A DNA stretch of 32,470 bases from a virus. The notes beneath the pieces are model-generated. The model was not told where the DNA came from and ran no database searches. It saw nothing but the letters and a program-made list of their open reading frames with translations. The stretch spans positions 1 through 32,470 of the IMG/VR virus record IMGVR_UViG_3300037189_026290. One strand, given 5' to 3'. The position numbers and the translations under genes are program-made. This document shows positions 21,170 to 27,531 of this stretch, piece by piece; position 1 is the stretch's first letter, and every line of letters begins with the position of its first letter.

Positions 21170-21750
21170 AAGAGCGCCCCATCCTTTTCAACGGTGAGAT
21201 GGTCCGCGCCATCCTCGAGGGTCGCAAGACTCAGACGAGGAGGATCGTGAAAGATTGCTACCTCACAGGAGGACCTCCGGAGGATTATCTCCTATCTCGC
21301 TGTCCCTATGGCCAGCCGGGTGACCGGCTCTGGGTGCGGGAGACGTTTGCTTGGCCGAATGATCAGGTAACGATCTACAGAGCGAATTGGAGAGAGGACG
21401 CGATGAGACGGGGGCTGGATCATATTCCTAAGGATGACTCTGGGATCAGATGGAATCCCTCCATCCACATGCCTCGGTGGGCGTCGCGGATCTCGCTGGA
21501 GATCACGAATGTCCGCGTGGAGCAGCTGAATGAGATAAGCGAGGAGGATGCGATCGCGGAAGGGATCGATCGCGAGTCAGGAGAATATGAAGGGTATTTC
21601 CGGGATTATAGAGAGCCAGATGCAATCACTAAGAACGCCCGACTCTCGTATATCGGACTTTGGGAATCCATCAATGGAGCTGGCTCTTGGGATGCAAACC
21701 CCTGGGTCTGGGTGATCGAGTTTCAAAGGGTGGAGGAGGAGCAGTCATGA
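21166..21750 (+). CDS. ASCH-domain protein
   Basis: The 194-residue protein starts with the ASCH mark ILFNGEMVRAILEGRKTQTR, in which a loop with K-T-x-T-R-R lines the groove. It continues with GDRLWVRETFAW and ends GSWDANPWVWVIEF, all common in phage ASCH proteins. ASCH domains are PUA-like folds that bind RNA or nucleosides; the related YqfB hydrolyses N4-acetylcytidine. In phages their role is not settled; proposed roles include RNA binding and modification. GGGAGTAT is a weak ribosome site; the start overlaps the previous stop. Confidence 0.85.
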   Translation: MKERPILFNGEMVRAILEGRKTQTRRIVKDCYLTGGPPEDYLLSRCPYGQPGDRLWVRETFAWPNDQVTIYRANWREDAMRRGLDHIPKDDSGIRWNPSIHMPRWASRISLEITNVRVEQLNEISEEDAIAEGIDRESGEYEGYFRDYREPDAITKNARLSYIGLWESINGAGSWDANPWVWVIEFQRVEEEQS

Positions 21751-21962
21751 AATACTACGGCCAGCATGTGCCTTTTGGAGTTGGGCCGATTCCGAAGCTG
21801 GTCGGATTTTCCAAGGGGAAGATCCGGATCCGTCAGCGGAATGATGATTTCGTGACCATTTTCATCCGGACGAAGCATCGGTTCCTCGTCACGGTGCCGA
21901 TCGTTCACAAGGGGAATTGGCATTATTGCCCGTCCCTCAATTTCGCGCGGATATCCCGATGA
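21747..21962 (+). CDS. Small basic protein, unknown
   Basis: The 71-residue basic, beta-rich protein (KGKIRIRQRNDDFVTIFIR, then HRFLVTVPIVHKGNW) may be a small OB or SH3-like fold that binds nucleic acid. It starts right after GGAGGAGCAG, overlapping the ASCH stop, and overlaps the primase start. It lies next to the primase gene, so a replication accessory role, such as single-stranded DNA binding, is plausible but not shown. Confidence 0.6.
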   Translation: MKYYGQHVPFGVGPIPKLVGFSKGKIRIRQRNDDFVTIFIRTKHRFLVTVPIVHKGNWHYCPSLNFARISR

Positions 21963-23215
21963 GCACGACCCCCAAGCTCTCCGTCTTTGAGCGGGCTCAG
22001 AAGTATGTCGCCAAGATGGATGCGGCCGTTTCCGGCTCGGGTGGCCATGATGCCACTTTCGCTGTGGCCAAGGCGCTCGTGGATGGCTTCTCCCTCTCCA
22101 AGGAGGATGCGCTTGCCATTCTGAGGGAGTATAATGATCGCTGCTCGCCTCCCTGGAAGGATCACGAGCTGCTCCACAAGGTGAACTCGGTGACGGCCTC
22201 GACGGGCTATCTCCTGAAGGACTCCGACAGCTACACGCCTCGCCATGCCGCGGGATCACTCCCCGCTGCGCGCGCAGCGGAACCGGCGCCGACCTTTGAC
22301 TCGGAGAAGCTGGCCCGCTTTGCCGCGCCCTGGGCGTCGCAGGTGACGGCAGCCTGGCTGGCCGATCGCTCGGAGATCGATCCCACGGCCTGCACGACGC
22401 AGGAATTCCTCTCGGCGCTCTACTATCCGGAGCGTGGGGAGAAGGTGCTGATTTTCCTGAATGAGTTCTCCCAGGGGGAGGCACTCTGGCCCGATGACCG
22501 GGAGCTGCCCTCGGAGGGGCGGCGCGGGGTCTGGTATCTCGCCCAGCCGGTCGACGGCCGCTCGCGTCCGAATCCCCGGGGGAAGGATCCCTCGAAGCTC
22601 TCGCGTCGCATTGCCGAGTGCGTGGTGGCGTGGCGCTATCTCGTGCTCGAGAGCGATCAGGCCGATGCGCGCGACTGGATGGGGGCTGTCGTCCAGCTGC
22701 CTCTGAAAATCGCGGCCATCTACACCTCCGGCGGCCGCTCGGTCCATGTCCTGGTCCGGGTGGATGCCGTCAATGCCTCAGACTGGGATCGCACGAAGGC
22801 GGCGATCCTGAAGGGGCTCGTCACCCTCGGAGCCGATCGGGGGGCCCTCTCGGGGGTCCGCTTGACACGGCTCCCCAACTGCCTGCGTCTCGGGAAGGAC
22901 GTGGTCACCCCCTCCGATGATCCTGAAAAACCGATGAAAAAAACCTATCAACCGTTTCCACGTCCGCAGCTCCAGAAGCTGCTCTATGTCTGCCGCGAGC
23001 CCGCGGCCCGTCCGATCTGCGAGATGATCCCGCGCCGCGACACCGTGGCCTCCCTCGAGGGGCTGGTCCGCTCCTCGGGGCTCTCGCTCCTGGAGAAGCC
23101 CGCCGACGAGCTGCGCGCGCTCCATCGCCGTCTCCTGCATGTGGCGGCTCAGTCTCCCGTTTGCAAAGCCGCCTCCCGTGAAATCGGCGAGCTAATCGAA
23201 GGAGGTGTGAGGTGA
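21959..23215 (+). CDS. DNA primase, archaeo-eukaryotic-like (AEP)
   Basis: The 418-residue protein has an N-terminal helical domain (GSGGHDATFAVAKALVDGFS, ending SPPWKDHELLHKVNS) of the kind seen in phage primase and replication proteins. A short linker with the AARAAE repeat palindrome follows, then an AEP-like core. The acidic pair is in LVLESD (about 231-233, in place of the usual D-x-D), with the nucleotide-binding S-V-H at 261-263 and a further Asp at 269. It would lay down RNA or DNA primers for phage replication. The helicase gene follows three genes later. Because the first catalytic acid is Glu, activity should be confirmed. GGAGGTG at its end serves the next gene. Confidence 0.75.
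   Translation: MSTTPKLSVFERAQKYVAKMDAAVSGSGGHDATFAVAKALVDGFSLSKEDALAILREYNDRCSPPWKDHELLHKVNSVTASTGYLLKDSDSYTPRHAAGSLPAARAAEPAPTFDSEKLARFAAPWASQVTAAWLADRSEIDPTACTTQEFLSALYYPERGEKVLIFLNEFSQGEALWPDDRELPSEGRRGVWYLAQPVDGRSRPNPRGKDPSKLSRRIAECVVAWRYLVLESDQADARDWMGAVVQLPLKIAAIYTSGGRSVHVLVRVDAVNASDWDRTKAAILKGLVTLGADRGALSGVRLTRLPNCLRLGKDVVTPSDDPEKPMKKTYQPFPRPQLQKLLYVCREPAARPICEMIPRRDTVASLEGLVRSSGLSLLEKPADELRALHRRLLHVAAQSPVCKAASREIGELIEGGVR
22263..22280. repeat. 18-bp perfect palindrome CCGCTGCGCGCGCAGCGG
   Basis: A perfect palindrome inside the primase gene, read in frame as P-A-A-R-A-A-E in a linker between two domains. An identical 18-bp copy is at 31205, and a 16-base core copy at 13440. Confidence 0.9.
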
Positions 23216-23616
23216 GTGAGGAAATCAAGTGCCAGCACTGTGGCGGAGAATATCAAGATTACCTCACCGATGTGGGCATCTGTTGTTTCTCATGCGGGAC
23301 GGAGCCCTATGAGGAGCAATCACGTCTCTGTAAAGAGATCGTGGCGAGAAGAAAGGCCGAGGATGATCGGCAGAACATGTGGGATGAGCTTCATGCGGTC
23401 ACGGATTGTCTAGGAGCTGGACTTCCTGATCTGGATCCAGATTCCGGTAAAACTCCTTCGGAATTGGTCTTTGCCTTGAAAAAAAGGGCACGAGATCTCA
23501 CGGAAACGGCACGCATTATTGTCGAATACATCGAAGATCCCGAGCGGCGTGCCTTTTACCGGAATCAGATCGAGGTGGCCGGAACGGATGCTTTCCAGAA
23601 GGGAGGTGCGCTATGA
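23212..23616 (+). CDS. Early Cys-rich protein with shared C-terminal module
   Basis: The 134-residue protein has an N-terminal zinc-ribbon-like part (C7, C10, C24 or C25, C28) and a charged helical centre. Its C-terminal module (VEYIEDPERRAFYRNQI, then AF-KGGA) is nearly the same as in the next gene. It starts at GTG 23212 after GGAGGTGTGAG. The two genes are partial paralogues with different metal-binding heads. The primase stop and this GTG overlap, so they are co-translated. Confidence 0.7.
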   Translation: MSEEIKCQHCGGEYQDYLTDVGICCFSCGTEPYEEQSRLCKEIVARRKAEDDRQNMWDELHAVTDCLGAGLPDLDPDSGKTPSELVFALKKRARDLTETARIIVEYIEDPERRAFYRNQIEVAGTDAFQKGGAL

Positions 23617-23969
23617 GTAAGGAATCTTGTGACCGATGTGGGTTATCCATTTCTTCCGAATCACCTATTCCTCCGCTTCGTCGAAAGTCCATCGCTTTTG
23701 CTGGTCACGTTCAGAATGTCAATTTTGTCTGTGATATTTGTTATAAACGCTGGATCGCACTTGAGGGCTCTACCTTGGTTTGGCTCCATGAGGAAGATTA
23801 TGGAAGTCTTGAAAATGAATGGGCTGTCGATTCTGAAACAGCGCGGAAAATTATAGACGATTTAGTTGAAACCGTTTATCTCGCGGTCGAATACATCGAG
23901 GATCCCGAGCGGCGTGCTTTTTATCGGAATCAGATCGCGCTAACTGGCACGTATGCTTTCAAAAAAGGA
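23521..23969 (+). repeat. Duplicated 3' module of adjacent genes
   Basis: Copy one begins GTCGAATACATCGAAGATCC at about 23521; copy two begins GTCGAATACATCGAGGATCC at about 23887. Similarity continues for about 90 bp to the shared ribosome site at the end of each gene. The region between differs in sequence. It suggests recent tandem duplication or gene conversion of the C-terminal module. Confidence 0.8.
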
Positions 23970-23981
23970 GGTGCACGATGA
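23613..23981 (+). CDS. Early Cys-rich protein, partial paralogue
   Basis: The 122-residue protein has an N-terminal Cys pair (C6, C9) and a second pair (C40, C43) around a basic insert (PLRRKSIAFAGHVQNVNFVC), then a unique centre and the shared VEYIEDPERRAFYRNQI end. The middle is AT-richer than its neighbours (GATATTTGTTATAAACG), a sign of separate origin. GGAGGTGC at the end serves the next gene. Function unknown. Confidence 0.7.
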   Translation: MSKESCDRCGLSISSESPIPPLRRKSIAFAGHVQNVNFVCDICYKRWIALEGSTLVWLHEEDYGSLENEWAVDSETARKIIDDLVETVYLAVEYIEDPERRAFYRNQIALTGTYAFKKGGAR

Positions 23982-24487
23982 AGCCGATCTGGTATTTCCT
24001 TTTCGGAGTCTGGGCGGTGGCCCCTGTGTTCCTGCTGGCGGCGTGGTGGCCGTTTCTCGCCTCGTCAATTCGGAGGCGGTTCCTCCGGGATCGCCGTCCC
24101 GAGCTTATCTTGGCCCTCGAGGAGCTGGAGAAAGCCAAGCAACGGGTAGCCAAGATGCATTCCGCTTTCTCGCGCTGGTGGGGGTATTACATCACCGGAT
24201 ACTGCCTGATCGAATCGAAGGTCGTAAGAGCCTTCTGGGGGTTCGCGCATCGAAAGGGCTGTGTAGATTTCATGGCTTCCTCGGACTGGGAGCTTGTCCG
24301 CAAGGAGTTGATCCGAGATGAGGTCTCTCCTTTGACTGATAAGATCAGGTTGAGCGTGATGCATTTTCAGCAGGTGATGCTTGCAAGCGCGGACCTTTGG
24401 TACGTCGCAGAATGGGATTACCGGATGCGCTGCCGCAAATGTGGCCGCGTGCATCAGCGGACGATCACCCAATATCAACCGTTGTGA
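23978..24487 (+). CDS. Membrane-anchored early protein
   Basis: The 169-residue protein has an N-terminal hydrophobic region (about residues 4-28, WYFLFGVWAVAPVFLLAAWW) followed by an Arg-rich stop-transfer sequence (RRRFLRDRRPE), a helical body and a C-terminal C-x-x-C (RMRCRKCGRVHQR). It looks like a type II-like membrane anchor with a cytoplasmic domain. It overlaps the helicase start (GTGA). A role in placing replication at the membrane or in host takeover is possible, without direct evidence. Confidence 0.68.
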   Translation: MKPIWYFLFGVWAVAPVFLLAAWWPFLASSIRRRFLRDRRPELILALEELEKAKQRVAKMHSAFSRWWGYYITGYCLIESKVVRAFWGFAHRKGCVDFMASSDWELVRKELIRDEVSPLTDKIRLSVMHFQQVMLASADLWYVAEWDYRMRCRKCGRVHQRTITQYQPL

Positions 24488-26151
24488 GTAACCAAGCCGA
24501 TCTGACCAATGCGGTCCTGCAGAAGGCAGGCGTGATCGAGGCTCCGCCGCCGCCTGAGGCCTCCACGGAGCCGGTCGACTCGACGCTGTCGCTGCCGCCG
24601 ATCCGTCTCCCCGGGCGGAATGTCTATCTGTCGGAATTTGCCCGGCAACTGGGGCAGGTCTGCTCGACCAACGGGGTCTATGTGCGCGGCGATTTGCCGG
24701 TCTATCTCGATAAGCGGCACAACCGCCTCGAGCGGCTCGATCCCGACACGATGATCACTTATGCGGAGAAGCTGGCCTTCCTGCATCGTCTGGAGAAGTC
24801 GGGGGAGGAGTTCGTGAAGATCAAGGAGTCGATGAAGAAGGAGCATGCCCGCTCGGTGCTGGCCTCGACCCATTTCCGCGATCAGCAGCGCGAAATCTGG
24901 CGGGTGAATCCCGTCCCGTGCCCTGTCCTGCGGGTCAACGGTACGCTCGATCTGCTGAAGCCGGACTCGTTCGACCACGAGACGGGGATCCTGACGCTCC
25001 CGTCGGAGTTCCACTATCGCGAGATGCCGGTGGAGGAGGCGGTGGCCTTCTTTGCCAATCTCACGGCCGACTTTCCCATGCCCGGACGCGATGAGCGCGG
25101 GGTCTCACGGGCACTCACGGTCTGGATCGCCGCCCTGCTGACGCCCTTCGTGCTCGGGATGCTCGAGCGGGAGGATCTGGTTCCTTCGTTTGTGTTCGCT
25201 GCCAATAAACAGGGCTCCGGGAAAAGTCTTTGTGCCAAGATCATCCTCTGGGCGCTGTACGGCCGTCCGAGTGCTTTGCAGTTCGGCAAGGATGAGGAGG
25301 AGCTGCGCAAGGTGCTCGACACCGAGGCGATGGCTAATCAGCCCTTCCTCTTCTTCGATAACGTGAAGCGTGCCCTGTCGTCCGGATCGCTCGACATGTG
25401 GACAACTCAGCCTACCTGGAAAGGTCGCCGGATGCAGACTCAGTCGGGCTTTGAAGTGCCGAAGCAGTCGGTGATCATCATCAGCGCGAATCACCCCAAT
25501 CCCGACAAGGACGCGGATCGGCGCATGCTGTTCTGCGAGCTTTTCACCGAGCACGCGGACATTCAGAACAGGTCTTTCTCGCGGGTCATCAATGACGCCT
25601 GGCTGAAGCGTCCCGAGGTCCGCAATGACATCCTCTCGGCCGCCTGGTCTCTGGTCCTGCACTGGGATCGCTCAGGCCGTCCCCGCGGGCCGCGCTCGCT
25701 CGGGAGCTTCGAGTCCTGGGCTGCCCTGGTCGGCGGGATCTGCCAGGCCGCCGGGCTGCCCGATCCGCTCGACCGCTCGGAGAGTGTCGTGGCCGGGGAT
25801 GAGGATTCCAAGGATATGAAGGAGCTGGTGCGACTGCTGGCTCATGAGCTGATGGAGAAGATCCGAGCCGATGAGGCCGATGAGGAGCGGCCGCACGATG
25901 AGGAGGCGGCCAAGGCTGCCGAGTTCGAGTTCGATCGCGTGGTCGAGATTTGCGAGAAGTCGGACCTTTTCGTGAAGAAAATCGAACGCCGTGACGAAAA
26001 GCTCACGAGATCGTCCAGAATCAGCATGGGCCGTGTCCTGGGCAACGAGGCCGGTCAGATCTGGCAGGTCGACGGCGTCGGGCAAGTGCGGTTCGGTCGA
26101 CGTGGGAGCAAGAACTGGCGCTCCTTTACCGTGGAACTGGTGGAGGGATAG
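24484..26151 (+). CDS. AAA+/SF3-like replicative helicase
   Basis: The 555-residue protein has Walker A at about 241-248 (NKQGSGKS), Walker B at 288-293 (FLFFDNV), a sensor Asn336 in IISANHP, and a candidate arginine finger in DADRRM (346/347). This is the pattern of ring helicases of superfamily 3 and related phage helicase-primase proteins. The N-terminal 200 residues have no primase motif and may bind DNA or the primase. It follows the primase gene in the same operon and ends 47 bp before the lipoprotein gene, next to the iterons. The GTG start overlaps the previous stop. Its TAG stop lies inside one iteron copy (26143-26153). Confidence 0.84.
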   Translation: MSNQADLTNAVLQKAGVIEAPPPPEASTEPVDSTLSLPPIRLPGRNVYLSEFARQLGQVCSTNGVYVRGDLPVYLDKRHNRLERLDPDTMITYAEKLAFLHRLEKSGEEFVKIKESMKKEHARSVLASTHFRDQQREIWRVNPVPCPVLRVNGTLDLLKPDSFDHETGILTLPSEFHYREMPVEEAVAFFANLTADFPMPGRDERGVSRALTVWIAALLTPFVLGMLEREDLVPSFVFAANKQGSGKSLCAKIILWALYGRPSALQFGKDEEELRKVLDTEAMANQPFLFFDNVKRALSSGSLDMWTTQPTWKGRRMQTQSGFEVPKQSVIIISANHPNPDKDADRRMLFCELFTEHADIQNRSFSRVINDAWLKRPEVRNDILSAAWSLVLHWDRSGRPRGPRSLGSFESWAALVGGICQAAGLPDPLDRSESVVAGDEDSKDMKELVRLLAHELMEKIRADEADEERPHDEEAAKAAEFEFDRVVEICEKSDLFVKKIERRDEKLTRSSRISMGRVLGNEAGQIWQVDGVGQVRFGRRGSKNWRSFTVELVEG

Positions 26152-26153
26152 TC
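26143..26153 (-). repeat. Iteron copy at the helicase stop codon (inverted)
   Basis: GAGGGATAGTC is the reverse complement of GACTATCCCTC and matches the variant iteron at 26518. The TAG is the helicase stop codon. Confidence 0.7.
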
Positions 26154-26198
26154 CATTCACCAGGTGGCGCAAGCGGGGTTCCTGTGCCATGCTGATCC

Positions 26199-26366
26199 AT
26201 GAGAACAGTCCTGATCCTCGTGGTCCTGCTGTTGGTAGGGTGCGCCTCGAGCGTGACAACGGAGGATGCCCGCCTAGCTGCCTACAGCGCCGGTCTGGCT
26301 GATGGGGCCTACCTAGCCACTCATCCCGGCCGTCATGCTCTACCGTGTGGTCTGCCGCCACGTTAG
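26199..26366 (+). CDS. Small lipoprotein
   Basis: The 55-residue protein has a short hydrophobic signal (RTVLILVVLLLVGC) with lipobox LVGC, Cys15 being the predicted lipidated residue. The mature part is about 40 residues (ASSVTTEDARLAAYSAGLAD, ending PCGLPPR). It has no clear Shine-Dalgarno site. It stands alone next to the origin region. Short phage lipoproteins often mediate superinfection exclusion by blocking receptors, as in T5 Llp, so this is a candidate. The ATG at 26199 follows the helicase by 47 bp and may be transcribed with it. Confidence 0.74.
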   Translation: MRTVLILVVLLLVGCASSVTTEDARLAAYSAGLADGAYLATHPGRHALPCGLPPR

Positions 26367-26470
26367 AAAAGCTGGCTAACATAGGCCGTTCAGGCCTTCC
26401 TCATTGCGGCCGCAAGGCCTCTGCTGCACGGGCAGCGACACGGCCGTGCCTCGAACCTCCAGGGCCCTGC

Positions 26471-26668
26471 GACTATCCCACTCGACTATCCCACTGAGGC
26501 CTGCCCGCGGCCGCCTCGACTATCCCTCTCGGGTCTCATGCTGCCCAGACGGCGACCGGCCGCCGCCGCTCGGGCCTTCCCTCTATCCCATTCATTGCAA
26601 CTATCCCACAGACTATCCCACTGTTTAAGTTATTATTCTCCAATTATTTGGAGAATGAGTGGGATAGT
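26471..26668. repeat. Iteron array, consensus GACTATCCCACT
   Basis: Copies: 26471-26482, 26484-26495 (13-bp spacing), 26518-26529 (GACTATCCCTCT), a weak copy near 26583-26591 (CTATCCCAT), 26599-26610 (AACTATCCCACA), 26611-26622, and an inverted copy 26658-26668. Further inverted copies lie at 26143-26153 and 27410-27420. No good ORF covers this stretch. Repeats of this size next to replication genes are typical of initiator-binding iterons. Confidence 0.88.
26623..26660. other. AT-rich stretch with perfect hairpin; candidate origin unwinding element
   Basis: AT-rich sequence after the iterons contains ATTCTCCAA (26635-26643), a TTAT loop and TTGGAGAAT (26648-26656). The AT-rich arm and the hairpin sit between iteron copies. 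This is a usual layout of a DNA unwinding element in theta-type origins. Confidence 0.65.
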
Positions 26669-26692
26669 GAAGGAAGTGTCATGGGGTTACAG

Positions 26693-26775
26693 GTATTTGT
26701 TTACAAATACGGGCATACCAGAAGGGGCGAACATGCGGAACACTTTCCCACCCCCGGCTATCCGCACCCGGGGGT
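26693..26775. other. Two perfect hairpins between iterons and terminase
   Basis: GTATTTG-TTTA-CAAATAC lies at 26693-26710 and ACCCCCGG / CCGGGGGT at 26750-26757 and 26768-26775 with a 10-base loop. A T-tract (TTTTTGC) follows the second by 11 bases, so it could be a weak terminator for the early operon. A TAAAAT at 26797-26802 is a possible late promoter -10, but no good -35 was seen. Confidence 0.55.
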
Positions 26776-26825
26776 ACAAGGAATCTTTTTGCTAAATAAA
26801 ATCCTCTGCGGTTGGGCGCACTGGC

Positions 26826-26912
26826 GGTGTTTTTGTGCGCGTTTTTCGCATCATTAAAACGACGTTTGCCGTTCGCGGTGTTCGCTCGCATTCGCTTCTT
26901 GTCGTTTTGACA
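26826..26912. other. Candidate cos/terminase-binding region
   Basis: TTCGC occurs at 26844, 26872, 26881 and 26891, the last three 9-10 bases apart as GTTCGC, GTTCGC and ATTCGC. They lie inside an 8-bp inverted repeat AAAACGAC (26856-26863) / GTCGTTTT (26901-26908). In lambda-type phages the cos site lies just upstream of the small terminase gene, as here. No cohesive end can be read directly. Confidence 0.4.
26905..26912 (+). promoter_or_regulatory. TTTTGACA start-proximal element
   Basis: The box lies 13 nt before the GTG start at 26926 of the small terminase gene and is the right arm of the long inverted repeat. Confidence 0.5.
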
Positions 26913-26925
26913 ACGAAACGCGTGT

Positions 26926-27531
26926 GTGGCGACTTCGCATTCAGATTCCGCGCTCATCGCAGAGTGCGCTGGGCAACACGGCGTCACCGTGCGTTCGGTT
27001 CAAAAATGGAGAAAAACTGAAGACCGGCGTTGGTTGGAATTTCTTCGATCCCGCGCGGCCAGCGCTCAGATCGGACTTTTCTCCGCACCGCAGCAAGAAC
27101 GCCTCACGCCCCAACAGGAGGAAGACCAGGCAGCCCGCCGATACGCTGGGTTGGCCCTCATGGCCGACCGTGCGATTGCCGAGGGGAATTTCCTCGAGAT
27201 GCGTTCCGCCATCAAGGCCGCTGAAGACGCGCACAAGCTGCTGAAAACCGTCCGGGAGAATACGACCTCCGTTTTGGTGAACAGTGGGAAACTCGTTCCC
27301 GCCGACGAAGTCTCTGAACTGATCCTTGGGAACCTCTCCCTGGTCAAACGCCTCATCGAAAATTTGCCCGACGTCCTGGCTTCCCGGATTGAGTCCGCTT
27401 CCGACGTTCGTGGGATAGTCCGGGCAGAAGTCCATTCGATCCTCAAAGAAATTTCTTTGTCGGTGAGGTCCATGCCGTTTGTTGCCGAGCCGAGTGCTCC
27501 AAATCATGAGCCCGTCCCTCGCGCGGATTGA
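26926..27531 (+). CDS. Terminase small subunit (Nu1-like)
   Basis: The 201-residue protein has an N-terminal helix-turn-helix (LIAECAGQHGVTVRSVQKW) that should bind cos DNA, a Gln-rich linker (APQQERLTPQQEEDQ) and a C-terminal helical part for binding the large subunit. It directly precedes the large subunit gene and overlaps it by 26 bp. The GTG start fits the TTTTGACA box; two other in-phase-unrelated GTGs lie just upstream. An inverted iteron copy lies within the gene at 27410-27420. Confidence 0.82.
   Translation: MATSHSDSALIAECAGQHGVTVRSVQKWRKTEDRRWLEFLRSRAASAQIGLFSAPQQERLTPQQEEDQAARRYAGLALMADRAIAEGNFLEMRSAIKAAEDAHKLLKTVRENTTSVLVNSGKLVPADEVSELILGNLSLVKRLIENLPDVLASRIESASDVRGIVRAEVHSILKEISLSVRSMPFVAEPSAPNHEPVPRAD
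27410..27420 (-). repeat. Inverted iteron copy inside the small terminase gene
   Basis: GTGGGATAGTC is the reverse complement of GACTATCCCAC, 11 of 12 bases of the iteron. Being within a coding gene and about 750 bp from the array, it could extend the control region. Confidence 0.6.

Noticed and set aside
21723-22484. A 253-residue leftward ORF over the primase
   Set aside because: Arg/Pro/Ser-rich composition typical of an antisense frame in GC-rich coding DNA.
26471-26668. CRISPR array
   Set aside because: Repeats are 12 bp with irregular short spacing and one is inverted; there are no unique spacers of constant length or cas genes.
26404-26987. Several short ORFs in the iteron region
   Set aside because: They cross repeats and hairpins, have no ribosome site or sensible protein, and are best read as open by chance.
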